DNA from: Chitinispirillaceae bacterium
GTDB taxonomy: Bacteria > Fibrobacterota > Chitinivibrionia > Chitinivibrionales > Chitinispirillaceae
Direction: 5' to 3'
Length of the DNA: 62,952 nt
Assembly (NCBI GenBank): GCA_016929595.1
Contig: JAFGIN010000134.1
Location: forward strand, 1 to 62,952
The position numbers were made by a program, and so were the translations under genes. Under the pieces are notes generated by a model. That model had not been told where the DNA came from. It did no database searches and worked only from the letters and a program-made list of their open reading frames with translations. Shown piece by piece: positions 45,182 through 54,088 of this stretch. The first letter of the stretch is position 1; the number at the start of each line of letters is the position of its first letter.

Positions 45182-46102
45182 ATGGTTGAACGAACACATC
45201 TTACAATACTCAGGGCAATCGACCGGACTGGAACGTTAGCTGCTGCATCGGAAGAACTCTGTGTAACCCAGTCTGCTCTAAGCCAGAGTATTAAAAAGTT
45301 GGAACAGCAGTTCTCTATTATTCTCTGGGAAAAGGCTGGAAGGAAAATAAGGCTGACTGAATCCGGGCAATATCTGTTGGGAGTCGCCAACAGGGTACTT
45401 CCACAATTGGAACATGTTGATCTTGTGCTTGGGAAGTTCAGTGCCGGAGCACGAGGGGCACTTCGCATAGGAATGGAGTGTCATCCCTGTTATCGCTGGC
45501 TACTGCAGATTATCGGTCCGTATCTGAAGCAATGGCCAGAAGTTGATGTCGATGTCCGGAAACAGTTTACATTCAAGGGACTCGCTGCACTTTATCAATA
45601 TGAAATCGATATTCTGGTAACTCCGGATCCGATTATGCGCAGGGGGGTGAAATTTTATCCTGTATTCGATTATGAACAGGTTCTGGTTGTGCCGGCGAAT
45701 CATCAGTTTGCACAACGTGAGTGGATCGAACCTGAAGATCTTTCCGATGAGATACTGATAACCTATCCGGTGGAAAGGGAGCGGCTCGATATTTTCAGGG
45801 ACTTCATGACCCCTGCAAAAATCTTTCCAAAAAAGCATATTCACATCGAAGATACTGATATTCTTTTACAAATGGTCGCATCCGGTCGTGGTGTTTCTGC
45901 TTTGCCAAAATGGCTTGTGGAGGAGTTGAGGACACGGTTTTCTGTTCAAGTTGTGTCGTTAGGGGAAATGGGTGTTCATCAGAAAATTTATCTTGGTATT
46001 CGCGATGAGGAATATAATCCACGGTATCTGTTGTCATTTCTGAAAACTGCCGGAGCAGATGTTTCAGAACAGGTAGAACCAGTTTTAAAATTGACTAAAT
46101 AA
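45182..46102 (+). CDS. metR: MetR-type LysR-family regulator of methionine synthesis
   Basis: 306 residues. Winged helix at 1-65 (SALSQSIKKLEQQFSI) and a substrate-binding domain with GMECHPCYRWL, which is the MetR signature seen in the E. coli protein near its homocysteine-sensing site. It is divergent from metE, the classic MetR arrangement, and probably activates metE (and its operon) when homocysteine accumulates. The ATG at 45182 gives the standard MetR start; no strong ribosome site is seen. Confidence 0.93.
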   Translation: MVERTHLTILRAIDRTGTLAAASEELCVTQSALSQSIKKLEQQFSIILWEKAGRKIRLTESGQYLLGVANRVLPQLEHVDLVLGKFSAGARGALRIGMECHPCYRWLLQIIGPYLKQWPEVDVDVRKQFTFKGLAALYQYEIDILVTPDPIMRRGVKFYPVFDYEQVLVVPANHQFAQREWIEPEDLSDEILITYPVERERLDIFRDFMTPAKIFPKKHIHIEDTDILLQMVASGRGVSALPKWLVEELRTRFSVQVVSLGEMGVHQKIYLGIRDEEYNPRYLLSFLKTAGADVSEQVEPVLKLTK

Positions 46103-46544
46103 AAAAAGCCCGCTTAACGTTCATTTCTTGAACCAAAATAAAATAGCTGGTTGTTCTCTTGAGAGGGTTGAAAGTCCGTGACGATGACGGCATGCTCTTG
46201 CCAATCAAAGGAGAATTCCCATAGAATGGTTGTTAGTCAAGAAATTGACACGCAAACGGGCGTAATTTTAAAAGTAAAGTCTAACCAGCTGATTAATAAA
46301 GACCGATCTGGCGGATCATGAACATATTACTATTTCGTTTCCGCTCTTACCAATAATATACTATATTTTTTAAAAGTTATTGTCTCATTCATTATTTTTT
46401 TTCGCACTGTTTTTATATAGTACCATTTCTAACAAAAAAGTACAGTGATTATTTTCAGAGAGATGGTTTTTGTCATACGTTATGTGTGATGAATTATTGT
46501 TATAGAAAATTTCAAAGAGTTACAAGTCTTTTCAGGGGTGTATC
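46103..46544. other. Gene-free stretch containing MITE-like element
   Basis: No credible gene. The first half is the inverted-repeat element at 46108-46261; the second half is AT-rich leader sequence ahead of murA, with several T/A runs. Confidence 0.5.
46108..46261. mobile_element. MITE-like element with imperfect ~24-bp terminal inverted repeats
   Basis: The left end (46108-46131, GCCCGCTTAACGTTCATTTC...) and the right end (46237-46261, whose reverse complement begins GCCCGTTTGCGTGTCAATTTC) pair with few mismatches and both close on TTTCTTGA. No transposase gene lies inside. An internal 8-bp inverted pair (AGCTGGTT 46146-46153 / AACCAGCT 46283-46290) extends past the right end. Target-site duplications are not obvious. 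Confidence 0.45.
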
Positions 46545-47870
46545 ATGAGTGGGTTTATTGTCGAGGGGAAATCATCGCTTAAAGGAACTATTCAGGTTGC
46601 AGGAAACAAAAACGAAGCACTTCCTTTAATTGCTGCTTCTATGCTTTGTTCTTCACCGGTTACCTTTTTCAATGTACCGGATATTGGTGATGTTCGTAAT
46701 ATGCTGGAGATTTCATCAGCGCTTGGAGCGCAGGTATCTCCAATAAAAGACAGCGTTGTGACGATTGATGCATCAAAACTGAATACATCGGTACTTCCTC
46801 TTGAACTATCAAATAAAATCAGAGCCTCAGTGCTGTTTGCATCATCACTTCTGGTCCGGACCGGTAAGGCCGTGATCTGTCAGCCCGGTGGTGATATGAT
46901 TGGCAGGCGAAGGATGGACACTCATTTTCTTGTGTTCAAGGCATTGGGAGCGAAGTTGAGTGTAGAGCGTAAGGTGTCCTCAGATATTACTCAGGAAACC
47001 AATTACGTCCTTGAGGTGCCAAAAGGGGGGTTGGTTGGTGCTGATATCTACCTTGATGAAGCATCGGTGACTGCCACCGAAAATGCTCTGATTGTCGCAT
47101 CAGGCGCATCAGGGACGACTGTTATTGCTAACGCGGCATCGGAACCTCATGTGCAGGGGTTGTGCAGGTTTCTTGAGAGAATCGGTGTTTGTATCGAGGG
47201 TATTGGTTCCAATGTGTTGACAGTGCATGGAACGGATCGGTTCAAGTCTGCTGAACATACTGTTGGGAGCGATTTCATTGAGGTTGGATCGTTTATAGGG
47301 CTTGCTGCAGCTACGAAATCAGATATCACTATTACAGGTGTTGATCCGGGTCATATGAGGATGATACTGTTTCAGTTTGAAAGAATTGGTATTACAGTGG
47401 AGATGGATCGTGAAGCAAGATCGATTCGTGTTCCGGACCGTCAGGAACTCAAAATCCGCAAAGATCTTGGCGGGGTGATTCCCCGTATTGAAGACAGCCC
47501 CTGGCCGGGATTTCCAACTGATCTGATGTCAATACTTCTTGTTGCAGCTACGCAATCGGAGGGGCTCTGTCTGGTTCATGAGAAGATGTTTGAATCGCGG
47601 CTATTTTTTGTTGATAAATTGATTTCAATGGGGGGGCAGATCGTGTTGTGTGATCCGCACAGAGCAGTAATATCCGGACCGGCACCACTTTACGGTGCGA
47701 CGATCAGTTCACCCGATATTCGGGCTGGAATGGCGCTTTTGATCGCGGCTTGTGCAGCAGAGGGGCGAAGCACTATCCGCAATATTGAACAGATTGATCG
47801 CGGGTATCAGCAGATCGATAAACGTCTTAAAACTATAGGCGTTTCTATTGATAGATTTACTGAAAAATAA
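46545..47870 (+). CDS. murA: UDP-N-acetylglucosamine 1-carboxyvinyltransferase (MurA) with Asp in place of the catalytic Cys
   Basis: 441 residues. Lys22-Asn23 (AGNKNEALPL), the loop PGGDMIGRRRMDTHF and R-A-G-M-A-L (Arg contacting PEP) mark it as MurA. The residue at the usual Cys115 is Asp117 (PGG-D). The same Cys-to-Asp change occurs in Chlamydia, Borrelia and Mycobacterium MurA, where it removes the fosfomycin target without loss of activity. It catalyses the first committed step of peptidoglycan synthesis. It may be the only copy or a paralogue; this window cannot tell. A lipoprotein gene follows within 10-50 bases. Confidence 0.92.
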   Translation: MSGFIVEGKSSLKGTIQVAGNKNEALPLIAASMLCSSPVTFFNVPDIGDVRNMLEISSALGAQVSPIKDSVVTIDASKLNTSVLPLELSNKIRASVLFASSLLVRTGKAVICQPGGDMIGRRRMDTHFLVFKALGAKLSVERKVSSDITQETNYVLEVPKGGLVGADIYLDEASVTATENALIVASGASGTTVIANAASEPHVQGLCRFLERIGVCIEGIGSNVLTVHGTDRFKSAEHTVGSDFIEVGSFIGLAAATKSDITITGVDPGHMRMILFQFERIGITVEMDREARSIRVPDRQELKIRKDLGGVIPRIEDSPWPGFPTDLMSILLVAATQSEGLCLVHEKMFESRLFFVDKLISMGGQIVLCDPHRAVISGPAPLYGATISSPDIRAGMALLIAACAAEGRSTIRNIEQIDRGYQQIDKRLKTIGVSIDRFTEK

Positions 47871-47921
47871 GATTGTGTAATGGGTACTATGGTACAGCAA
47901 TCAGAGTATAAAGGGAAAAAT

Positions 47922-48497
47922 ATGATGCGGTTCCTGTGGAAATTACTGCCTTTGGGGGCAGTACTGATGCTCGTTTCATGTGTTTCGTCGATCAGGCAGT
48001 ATTATCCTGATTTTTTCCACACCGAAGACAATATTTATGAAAACCGGGCGCTTCACTTCCTTATTGTCTATAAGGGTGACTGGCAGTTGTATACCAACCC
48101 GGAGGATATGGACAAGGGAAGCCGTGATTTTGCGGTGCAACTTAACAAACGCGGTGCAGAGCTGCTTTTTACCGGTGCTACGGTTGACGGGATTCTTGGC
48201 AGTAGAGGTATTGCAATCAATTTGAATGAACCGGCTCTTGATTATGCGATGCAGGTGCGCGAATTGAATAAGGATGATATCCAGGATGATTCCGGAATAG
48301 TTGAGTTTTACGCCGGGAACTATCCCATGGCAAAATGGACCTACAGCATGTATAACTTCAGGTTCGCGGAGTTCTTTTTTAATGCTGGTACCTATGATAT
48401 CAGAATCGCTTTCTGGACAAAAAAAGAATCGTTCGATAATTTTCTTCCGGTCTTTGAAGAAATTATCAGCACCGTCTCTTTTACTCATGGACTGTAG
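47922..48497 (+). CDS. Lipoprotein of unknown function
   Basis: 191 residues from ATG 47922, which has a Shine-Dalgarno-like aaagggaa; an ATG at 47880 would add 14 polar residues ahead of the signal. The signal peptide ends LMLVSC, a lipobox. The rest is a mixed alpha/beta domain (LHFLIVYKGDWQLYTNPED, FYAGNYPMAKWTYSMY, FAEFFFNAGTYDIRIAFW) with no family recognised. It follows murA closely and could be co-transcribed. Confidence 0.75.
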   Translation: MMRFLWKLLPLGAVLMLVSCVSSIRQYYPDFFHTEDNIYENRALHFLIVYKGDWQLYTNPEDMDKGSRDFAVQLNKRGAELLFTGATVDGILGSRGIAINLNEPALDYAMQVRELNKDDIQDDSGIVEFYAGNYPMAKWTYSMYNFRFAEFFFNAGTYDIRIAFWTKKESFDNFLPVFEEIISTVSFTHGL

Positions 48498-48544
48498 CTT
48501 CCGGATGCTCAAGACCTGCGTCTTTTTGATGAGAATCTTCGGGT

Positions 48545-49129
48545 TCAGGTAGCGGGATTACTCTTTTTGTAAACATCAAATTCTTTTGCAAAAAACAGAT
48601 AAAGAGCGACAATAAGCGTGAAGGTAAATGTAAGGGGAAAGTACGCTTCATGATACTTATCTACAAATGAAGTATACAGACTGTTTCCTGAAATCAAAAG
48701 TATATTGTGCACAATTGCAAATGTAGAGATTCCTATCGTAATCGCCATAAACAGAAATCCGTTAAATGCGAGGTGACGCCGGTAATGCCGCGGAACGGTA
48801 AACACCCGTCTGCGCCAGGGGTGCATTTTTCCGTAAAAATAGACGTAGCTGAAATCATTCAACGATAAGTTGCTCTGGTCAATTTTTGGCGGCTTGCGGT
48901 TAAAGTAAAAATACATCAATATGGAGATGAAAATTATAATCCCGATCTGCGTTGCAATAAAGCCATACCATGTCAGGCCGAAAATTGATACAAGCGGGTT
49001 CCATTCAGAACCAAGGTCCGGAGTGTAGAGATAAGTAATGTAGAGATCCGCTGCACGCAGAAGGATGATTGTTATTACTGCGCGTATGTATGATTTCCAC
49101 CTCATAGTTGATAGCGTTTTGTTTTCCAC
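48545..49129 (-). CDS. Polytopic membrane protein of unknown function
   Basis: 194 residues with four hydrophobic segments (about 15-32, 50-75, 120-145, 162-182) and a charged loop between the second and third (PPKIDQSNLSLNDF, KMHPWRRRVF). It starts at GTG 49129, with ATG at 49105 as an alternative. The N-terminal stretch (RAADLYITYLYTPDLGSEWNPLV) resembles DUF5658-type proteins in other bacteria only weakly. Convergent with the lipoprotein gene; no function suggested. Confidence 0.6.
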   Translation of the reverse strand: MENKTLSTMRWKSYIRAVITIILLRAADLYITYLYTPDLGSEWNPLVSIFGLTWYGFIATQIGIIIFISILMYFYFNRKPPKIDQSNLSLNDFSYVYFYGKMHPWRRRVFTVPRHYRRHLAFNGFLFMAITIGISTFAIVHNILLISGNSLYTSFVDKYHEAYFPLTFTFTLIVALYLFFAKEFDVYKKSNPAT

Positions 49130-49372
49130 AATAATCGTTCCAATGTCAAAAGGTCACAGAAGACAGCATTCGGGGTGTTATAAAGCAGAACTGGTGTGTA
49201 ACTCGGGTCAAATTCTAAAAGCAAAATAAGATAAAAAAATTGTTATAGGTAGCATTTTTTTCAGTAAGCGCAAAAAATTAGTCTGTTGTTGCCAGCTGGC
49301 AACACTTTGTGCATCGATACATGGTTGTTTCTGGTGTTGTTGTGCTATATTATGTACAGGGAGTAAACGAAA

Positions 49373-50218
49373 ATGGCTGAGATGGATAAAAATCTTTTTG
49401 AATATATGGATTACAGGGAATTTCTTCGGGATCTTATCGATACCATGAAAAAAGAAAATCCGGCTTATTCCATGAGAGCGTTTGCAGCTAAACTGGCGTG
49501 TAATCCAGGTCAATTTAACCGGATACTCAAAGGGGAACGCAATCTGCTTCCGGCCCATATTGTTGAAATTGGCACTATCGCAAAATTCTCCAAAAAGGAA
49601 AAAAGGTTTTTTGAACTGCTGGTATCGTACAATCATGCGAAAAAACAGTCGGAGCGGGAGTATTTTTATGATCAGATGCAGCAGTTCAGGAAAGCAAATG
49701 TTAAACAGGTGTCAAGCGAACAGTATCTTCTCTATTCACACTGGTACTATCTGGTAATAAGAGAGATGCTTACCATTGTTCAATGTGGCGATGATGGTGA
49801 TGAGCAGTGCCGGAGGTTATCGAAACTGCTTGAACCATCGGTAAGCATCTCCGAGATGCAGGATGCGCTGGAAACCATGATGCATATCGGGGTGCTTGAG
49901 CGAAAAGATGGACGCATTGCCCCGGCAGAACGGTTTACTGCAAGTGGTGGAGAAGTGCCACAGGTTATAGTTAATCGCTTTTTACTCGAATTCACCGATC
50001 TGGCGCGTCGGGCACTCGATGTGGTACCAAGAAATCAGCGAAGGTTTTCCACGTTGACATTCAGTGTTTCTAAAACGGGGTATCAGAAAATCAGCGAGCG
50101 TATCGATGAGTTCAGACGCGAAATACTTGGAATCATCGAAGAAGACCTGGGTGAGCTTGATAGAGTGTATCATCTTAATTTTCACCTTTTTCCTGTATCG
50201 AAATCGTTTCTGGGGTAA
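49373..50218 (+). CDS. TIGR02147-family predicted transcriptional regulator
   Basis: 281 residues. The N-terminal YMDYREFLRDLIDTMKK is followed by a helix-turn-helix (MRAFAAKLACNPGQFNRILKG) and then SKKEKRFFELLVSYNHAK, which together mark the TIGR02147 family, a large paralogous family of Fibrobacter also found in Bdellovibrio-like genomes. A further helical domain (ISEMQDALETMMHIGVLERKD) and an SVSKTGYQKISERIDEFRREIL tail follow. The next gene begins 13 bases downstream, and lipoprotein genes near such regulators are common in this group, so it may control them. Confidence 0.9.
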   Translation: MAEMDKNLFEYMDYREFLRDLIDTMKKENPAYSMRAFAAKLACNPGQFNRILKGERNLLPAHIVEIGTIAKFSKKEKRFFELLVSYNHAKKQSEREYFYDQMQQFRKANVKQVSSEQYLLYSHWYYLVIREMLTIVQCGDDGDEQCRRLSKLLEPSVSISEMQDALETMMHIGVLERKDGRIAPAERFTASGGEVPQVIVNRFLLEFTDLARRALDVVPRNQRRFSTLTFSVSKTGYQKISERIDEFRREILGIIEEDLGELDRVYHLNFHLFPVSKSFLG

Positions 50219-50230
50219 GGCTTTCAACGT

Positions 50231-50908
50231 ATGAAATTTTTTAAATCAGTTCTCTTTACATCGTTATTTGCGCTGATTCTTCAATGTCTCAGTATGGGAC
50301 CAAGCGAAAGTGCTTCTACAGGAGGATCCGGGTCGGAGGTAGTTGGCGTTGTCAATTATCCGGACAGCTCAAATGCTGCAAAGAAAATGAGAATTTTTAC
50401 ACCGGATCGCCCGATGAAATTTGCGAATGTCTATATCAATCCCCGTTCGTTCCTGGCCGATACTGGTTTATCCCAGGTTACGACAAGATATCACACTTCT
50501 GAGGATGGTTCTTTCAGGATCAGTCAGGTTCTTCCTGGAGAACATCTTGTGTATGTCAATGATGGCGCAGGGATGGCGATTGCAACGATGATTACTGTTC
50601 CACAGGATTCGACAACAATCGATCTGGGGGTGCTTCTGGCAAAGAAGACCGCATCAGTGCAGGTACAATATGACGGAGTTGCTCCTGGAAAGGTACTCTT
50701 CTATGTGACACTGCGCGGCGCAGGTATGTCCGTGCGTTGTACCGAAAGAAATCTCTTTGCGGTACTTAAGGATATCCCGACAGGGGACAATGTAAAGCAT
50801 ACAATAACTGTACGGATGTTCAGCCCCTTTGTTAAAGGTTTCGATCTGGACATACCGGTGCTGAAACCATCGCAGCTATTTACACTGGAATCATTGAAAG
50901 ATCTGTAA
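50231..50908 (+). CDS. Lipoprotein with carboxypeptidase-regulatory-like domain
   Basis: 225 residues; signal peptide ends LILQC, a lipobox, after a Lys-rich start. The mature part has GSEVVGVVNYPD ... MKFANVYINPRS ... TSEDGSFRISQVLPGEHLVYV, the pattern of carboxypeptidase-regulatory/TonB-plug-like beta-sandwiches. It directly follows the TIGR02147 regulator and is probably co-transcribed. Likely sits on the outer membrane; ligand unknown. Confidence 0.75.
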   Translation: MKFFKSVLFTSLFALILQCLSMGPSESASTGGSGSEVVGVVNYPDSSNAAKKMRIFTPDRPMKFANVYINPRSFLADTGLSQVTTRYHTSEDGSFRISQVLPGEHLVYVNDGAGMAIATMITVPQDSTTIDLGVLLAKKTASVQVQYDGVAPGKVLFYVTLRGAGMSVRCTERNLFAVLKDIPTGDNVKHTITVRMFSPFVKGFDLDIPVLKPSQLFTLESLKDL

Positions 50909-51105
50909 TTAAGGAAAGTAAGGGGATTAACCAATGGATCTATACTCAGGATAAAACTCACAGCGCTGACGGACGGGAGAGTATTGTCACTCCCTGAACC
51001 GGGATGAAGACGACATTGATGATCGTCATGACATGCGGTAATTTCTGCTGCCAATGATGATTTTTTTTAAAAAATTAATAAAATATATTCAGGTGGAGGT
51101 TGATA

Positions 51106-51276
51106 ATGAAAAAAGGAATTTTAGCAGCTATTTTCGCATCGATGTTTCTTTTGAACTCCTGTGCACTGTTTATTTATGAAGACGATTGTGATGATGACAG
51201 ATATGGCTGTGATCATGATTCTGATACGTTGATGATAATATATTCAAGTAAAGCAGGCAATCCAGTGCTGCCCTGA
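51106..51276 (+). CDS. Small lipoprotein (56 residues)
   Basis: A short frame with a very strong ribosome site (GGTGGAGG, 10 bases before ATG 51106). It encodes MKKGILAAIFASMFLLNSC, a complete lipoprotein signal with lipobox, then an Asp/Cys-rich stretch (EDDCDDDRYGCDHDSD) and a short hydrophobic end. The acidic part might bind metal. Part of the lipoprotein run after the TIGR02147 regulator. Confidence 0.65.
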   Translation: MKKGILAAIFASMFLLNSCALFIYEDDCDDDRYGCDHDSDTLMIIYSSKAGNPVLP

Positions 51277-51354
51277 TCACATCATAAAACATCTTATAAG
51301 GGATAGATGGCCGGAAATGAAGGATTTGGGATTATTACAAAAAAAGGAGGTTGT

Positions 51355-51996
51355 ATGTTGAATAGATCGGTACTGCTCTCAGGTGTGTGTATGTTGTTTG
51401 TTTCCTGTGCTGTGATGGTCAATGGACCGGAAGATGATGAACAGGGTGGCGGGTTTGTCAAGCCACCGGTTTTACATCAGAGAGTGCGTATCCAGACAAA
51501 GAATATGTTTCCTTTTGAGAACAACAGAAACTGGTGGAACTACACGGAAAGCTCAGGAAATAAACTTCAAATGAGAGTAACCGATACTATATCAGATGAT
51601 AATGTATTGTATTACAGGGTTGCTTTTCAGGAGTTACGGGTTGATACGACTGATGACTGGTTTAAATCATCATCGTCGGGGAGTGTCATGTTTGGCCAGT
51701 CGTTGACAGGTTTGTATGATCAGTTCCTTCCCCGTGAGATCGATTCAATTAACGGCAGCTTTTCCTGTGGAATAAACAATGTCAGGTATAATTATTATGA
51801 TTCGCTGGTAAGTGGGGGAGTAATGTACCATAAAGTACTACGGTTAAAGTACGATTACCCGGTCATTCACGGGTTTGAAGAAATACTTCTTGCAGAGCGC
51901 ATCGGCATTATCAAAATGGTTGATTACAATGGCCGCTGGCCGGTTAATTATCTTCTGGATAGTTGTTCGGTTGATGATGTAGTGATGACTTTTTAG
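51355..51996 (+). CDS. Lipoprotein of unknown function
   Basis: 213 residues from ATG 51355, fixed by an exact AAAGGAGG four bases upstream; the frame opens at 51307. The signal peptide ends MLFVSC (lipobox). The mature protein begins with an acidic Gly-rich linker and has a soluble beta-rich domain (NRNWWNYTESSGNKLQMRV, YYRVAFQELRVD, FEEILLAERIGIIKMVDYNG). No family recognised. Third lipoprotein in the row after the TIGR02147 regulator. Confidence 0.75.
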   Translation: MLNRSVLLSGVCMLFVSCAVMVNGPEDDEQGGGFVKPPVLHQRVRIQTKNMFPFENNRNWWNYTESSGNKLQMRVTDTISDDNVLYYRVAFQELRVDTTDDWFKSSSSGSVMFGQSLTGLYDQFLPREIDSINGSFSCGINNVRYNYYDSLVSGGVMYHKVLRLKYDYPVIHGFEEILLAERIGIIKMVDYNGRWPVNYLLDSCSVDDVVMTF

Positions 51997-52518
51997 GAAT
52001 ATCTGAGAACCTCTGTGTCAGGAAAAAAATGCTGCTATTCAGAAGTCAGAATTCTGTATTCATCCCGATTTCGGGATGAATAAAAAGCCTCATTCGCGGC
52101 GGGGAATGGTGGAGTGATTCCAGGTATTCTGCTCGAAACGGTTCCCGCCATCATAGCGGATATTAAATGTAATAATTTTGATTGAATTGATAGAAGTATA
52201 AACATCAACTGTTTCCGCTTCAGCTCTGCAAAAATCAGACTCCACCCGACTTCGCCTCATAGATGACCGGATCAATTAAGCAGAATGATCGTTTTCCAAA
52301 AAAACATGTACTGTGAATAATTGCGTTATCAAAAAAATCTTTGATTTAATACAGTTGGAATTGTACACTTTTTCTGTATCTTTTTTCTGTGCGCGAGGTG
52401 GTTGGCTTATTGAGTTGATACTTTCTTATGAAAATCACAATGTTTGTTGTTGTTATTAACTTATAGGATGATCTATAACACTGGTTTCTTTCCGGTCATG
52501 AAAGGAACATGAATTTAC
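51997..52518. other. Gene-free stretch with perfect hairpin
   Basis: About 520 bases. ATTCATCCCGA/TCGGGATGAAT (52058-52068 and 52071-52081) is a perfect 11-bp hairpin with a 2-base loop, followed by A-rich rather than T-rich sequence, so not a textbook terminator. A minus-strand frame at 52090-52275 gives no recognisable protein and is probably not a gene. The leader of the che operon lies at the 3' end. Confidence 0.5.
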
Positions 52519-53721
52519 ATGAAAATTGAGCAGTTTATAACTGTTAAAAAAATTCCCCATGTTCTGCAGGCTTTGGGCTTATTACTCTGTATCTTTCAGA
52601 TGCTGTATCATTTTACAATAGTGTCGATGCTTATACTGATACTATTTACAATAGCCTACATCATTTTTTGCTATATGGGCATTACACATGGACGTAAGGA
52701 TGTACGTACCGATAATGCTGTGTTAATGGAAACGGGTGCAGAAAATATAACGGAAAAAGAAACTGTGGATATTGCGCCCCTGGTAAAAAATAAAATAACA
52801 ATATTTCCTGTGTTGACCGAGCAGTTGAAAGCTGTAATCAACCAGACCGATACTGCTGCAGAAGGGCTGATTACAGCATTTATGGGGATAAATCGTCAGG
52901 CAAAGAAACAGTTGAAATCGGTTCAGGAGCTGTTTGGAAATATTTCTGAGCAGTCGGGTCGAAATACACTGTTCGAAACGCAGCAGGAACTTCAGGAAAT
53001 TCAAAGTAATTTTTCTTCAATGGTTACTTTTTTTGATAAATCGATTGCGATGATTTCTGATGTTGTCAATCAGTTGGGCAAAGTTGATCAATTTGCATTA
53101 AAAATCAAAAAGATCGGTCATATGACAAATATACTTGCGTTAAATGCATCTATAGAGGCAGCTCACACTGGTGATGCTGGAAGCGGCTTTAAAGTTATAG
53201 CAAGTGAAATCAATGCATTATCAAGGGATTCAAGTAATTCAATAGGTGAAATTGCCGAGATCACCGAAAAGCTTACTTCAAATATAAACAGTATAAAGAA
53301 GGAACTCGAATCGGTTAACAGGGACACACTGGAAATAGGGAAACGCACAGACACCCTTTTTAATACCGCAATGGGAAAAATCGGTGATACATTGCAGGAT
53401 GCAGCGTCTAAAATGAGCTCTATCGCTGAAGACGCAGAAGTGCTGAATAAAGATATCAGTAAAGTTGTAGTTTCGATTCAGTTTCAGGACATCACACGTC
53501 AAAGGATTGAACATGTAATTGCGCCACTGGAAACATTGCAGAAGGAAATAACCAGCTTAATTCAGAGTGCAGAAAAAGGAGAAAACGGTGAAAACGGTAC
53601 AACCCAATCGTCATTATCCTCTGATGACAGCGAACTTATGGAACATTATACCATGGAATCTGAACGGGATATATTGAGAAAAGTAAAAGAAAGCAGCAGT
53701 AAAATTCATGGAAAGGTCTGA
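52519..53721 (+). CDS. Membrane-bound MCP-like signalling protein
   Basis: 400 residues: two adjacent N-terminal transmembrane helices (about 13-31 and 34-55) with almost no external loop, no HAMP, and a cytoplasmic helical signalling domain. The hairpin tip reads [23 protein letters not shown], a diverged form of the MCP consensus Q-T-N-L-L-A-L-N-A-x-I-E-A-A-R-A-G-E. A Gln/Ser-rich linker leads to a charged C terminus. It probably senses something in the membrane or cytoplasm and is first in the chemosensory operon; its stop overlaps the cheY start. Confidence 0.85.
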   Translation: MKIEQFITVKKIPHVLQALGLLLCIFQMLYHFTIVSMLILILFTIAYIIFCYMGITHGRKDVRTDNAVLMETGAENITEKETVDIAPLVKNKITIFPVLTEQLKAVINQTDTAAEGLITAFMGINRQAKKQLKSVQELFGNISEQSGRNTLFETQQELQEIQSNFSSMVTFFDKSIAMISDVVNQLGKVDQFALKIKKIGHMTNILALNASIEAAHTGDAGSGFKVIASEINALSRDSSNSIGEIAEITEKLTSNINSIKKELESVNRDTLEIGKRTDTLFNTAMGKIGDTLQDAASKMSSIAEDAEVLNKDISKVVVSIQFQDITRQRIEHVIAPLETLQKEITSLIQSAEKGENGENGTTQSSLSSDDSELMEHYTMESERDILRKVKESSSKIHGKV

Positions 53722-54086
53722 TGATGGGCAAAAAGGTACTTATTGCGGATGATTCAACATCCATGCGGCAGATGATTGAATTTACGTTAAGTGATGCCGG
53801 GTATGATGTTGTTCAGGCGGTTGATGGTGAAGACGCATACACAAAGCTCACGACAGATGTCAAACTGGTTGTTACTGACCTGAATATGCCAAAAGTGACA
53901 GGAATTGAACTGATTAAAAAGATCCGGATTGGATCTGTTAATAAATTCGTTCCTGTAATTATGCTTACAACTGAATCGGAAAATTCGATCAAGGAAGAAG
54001 GAAAAAAGGCCGGGGCAACGGCCTGGATTGTAAAACCTTTTGCACCTGAAAATCTTTTAGATACAATAAAGAAAGTAATGGGATAA
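53721..54086 (+). CDS. cheY: CheY-type response regulator
   Basis: 121 residues, receiver domain only. D10-D11, phospho-acceptor D53 (LVVTDLNMPKVTG), T83-region VIMLTTESE and K105 (AWIVKPFAPE) are all in place. It would take phosphate from CheA to control an output; no flagellar or pilus gene is in the window, so the output is unknown. Its ATG overlaps the upstream stop by one base; the STAS gene starts three bases after its own. Confidence 0.95.
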   Translation: MMGKKVLIADDSTSMRQMIEFTLSDAGYDVVQAVDGEDAYTKLTTDVKLVVTDLNMPKVTGIELIKKIRIGSVNKFVPVIMLTTESENSIKEEGKKAGATAWIVKPFAPENLLDTIKKVMG

Positions 54087-54088
54087 AA

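Noticed and set aside
46140-46210. Group II intron remnant suggested by GAGGGTTGAAAGTCC
   Set aside because: No domain V sequence or reverse transcriptase was found; the flanking inverted repeats suit a MITE-like element better.
52090-52275. Minus-strand 61-codon frame as a gene
   Set aside because: No ribosome site, no family resemblance, and it sits in otherwise empty DNA after a hairpin.
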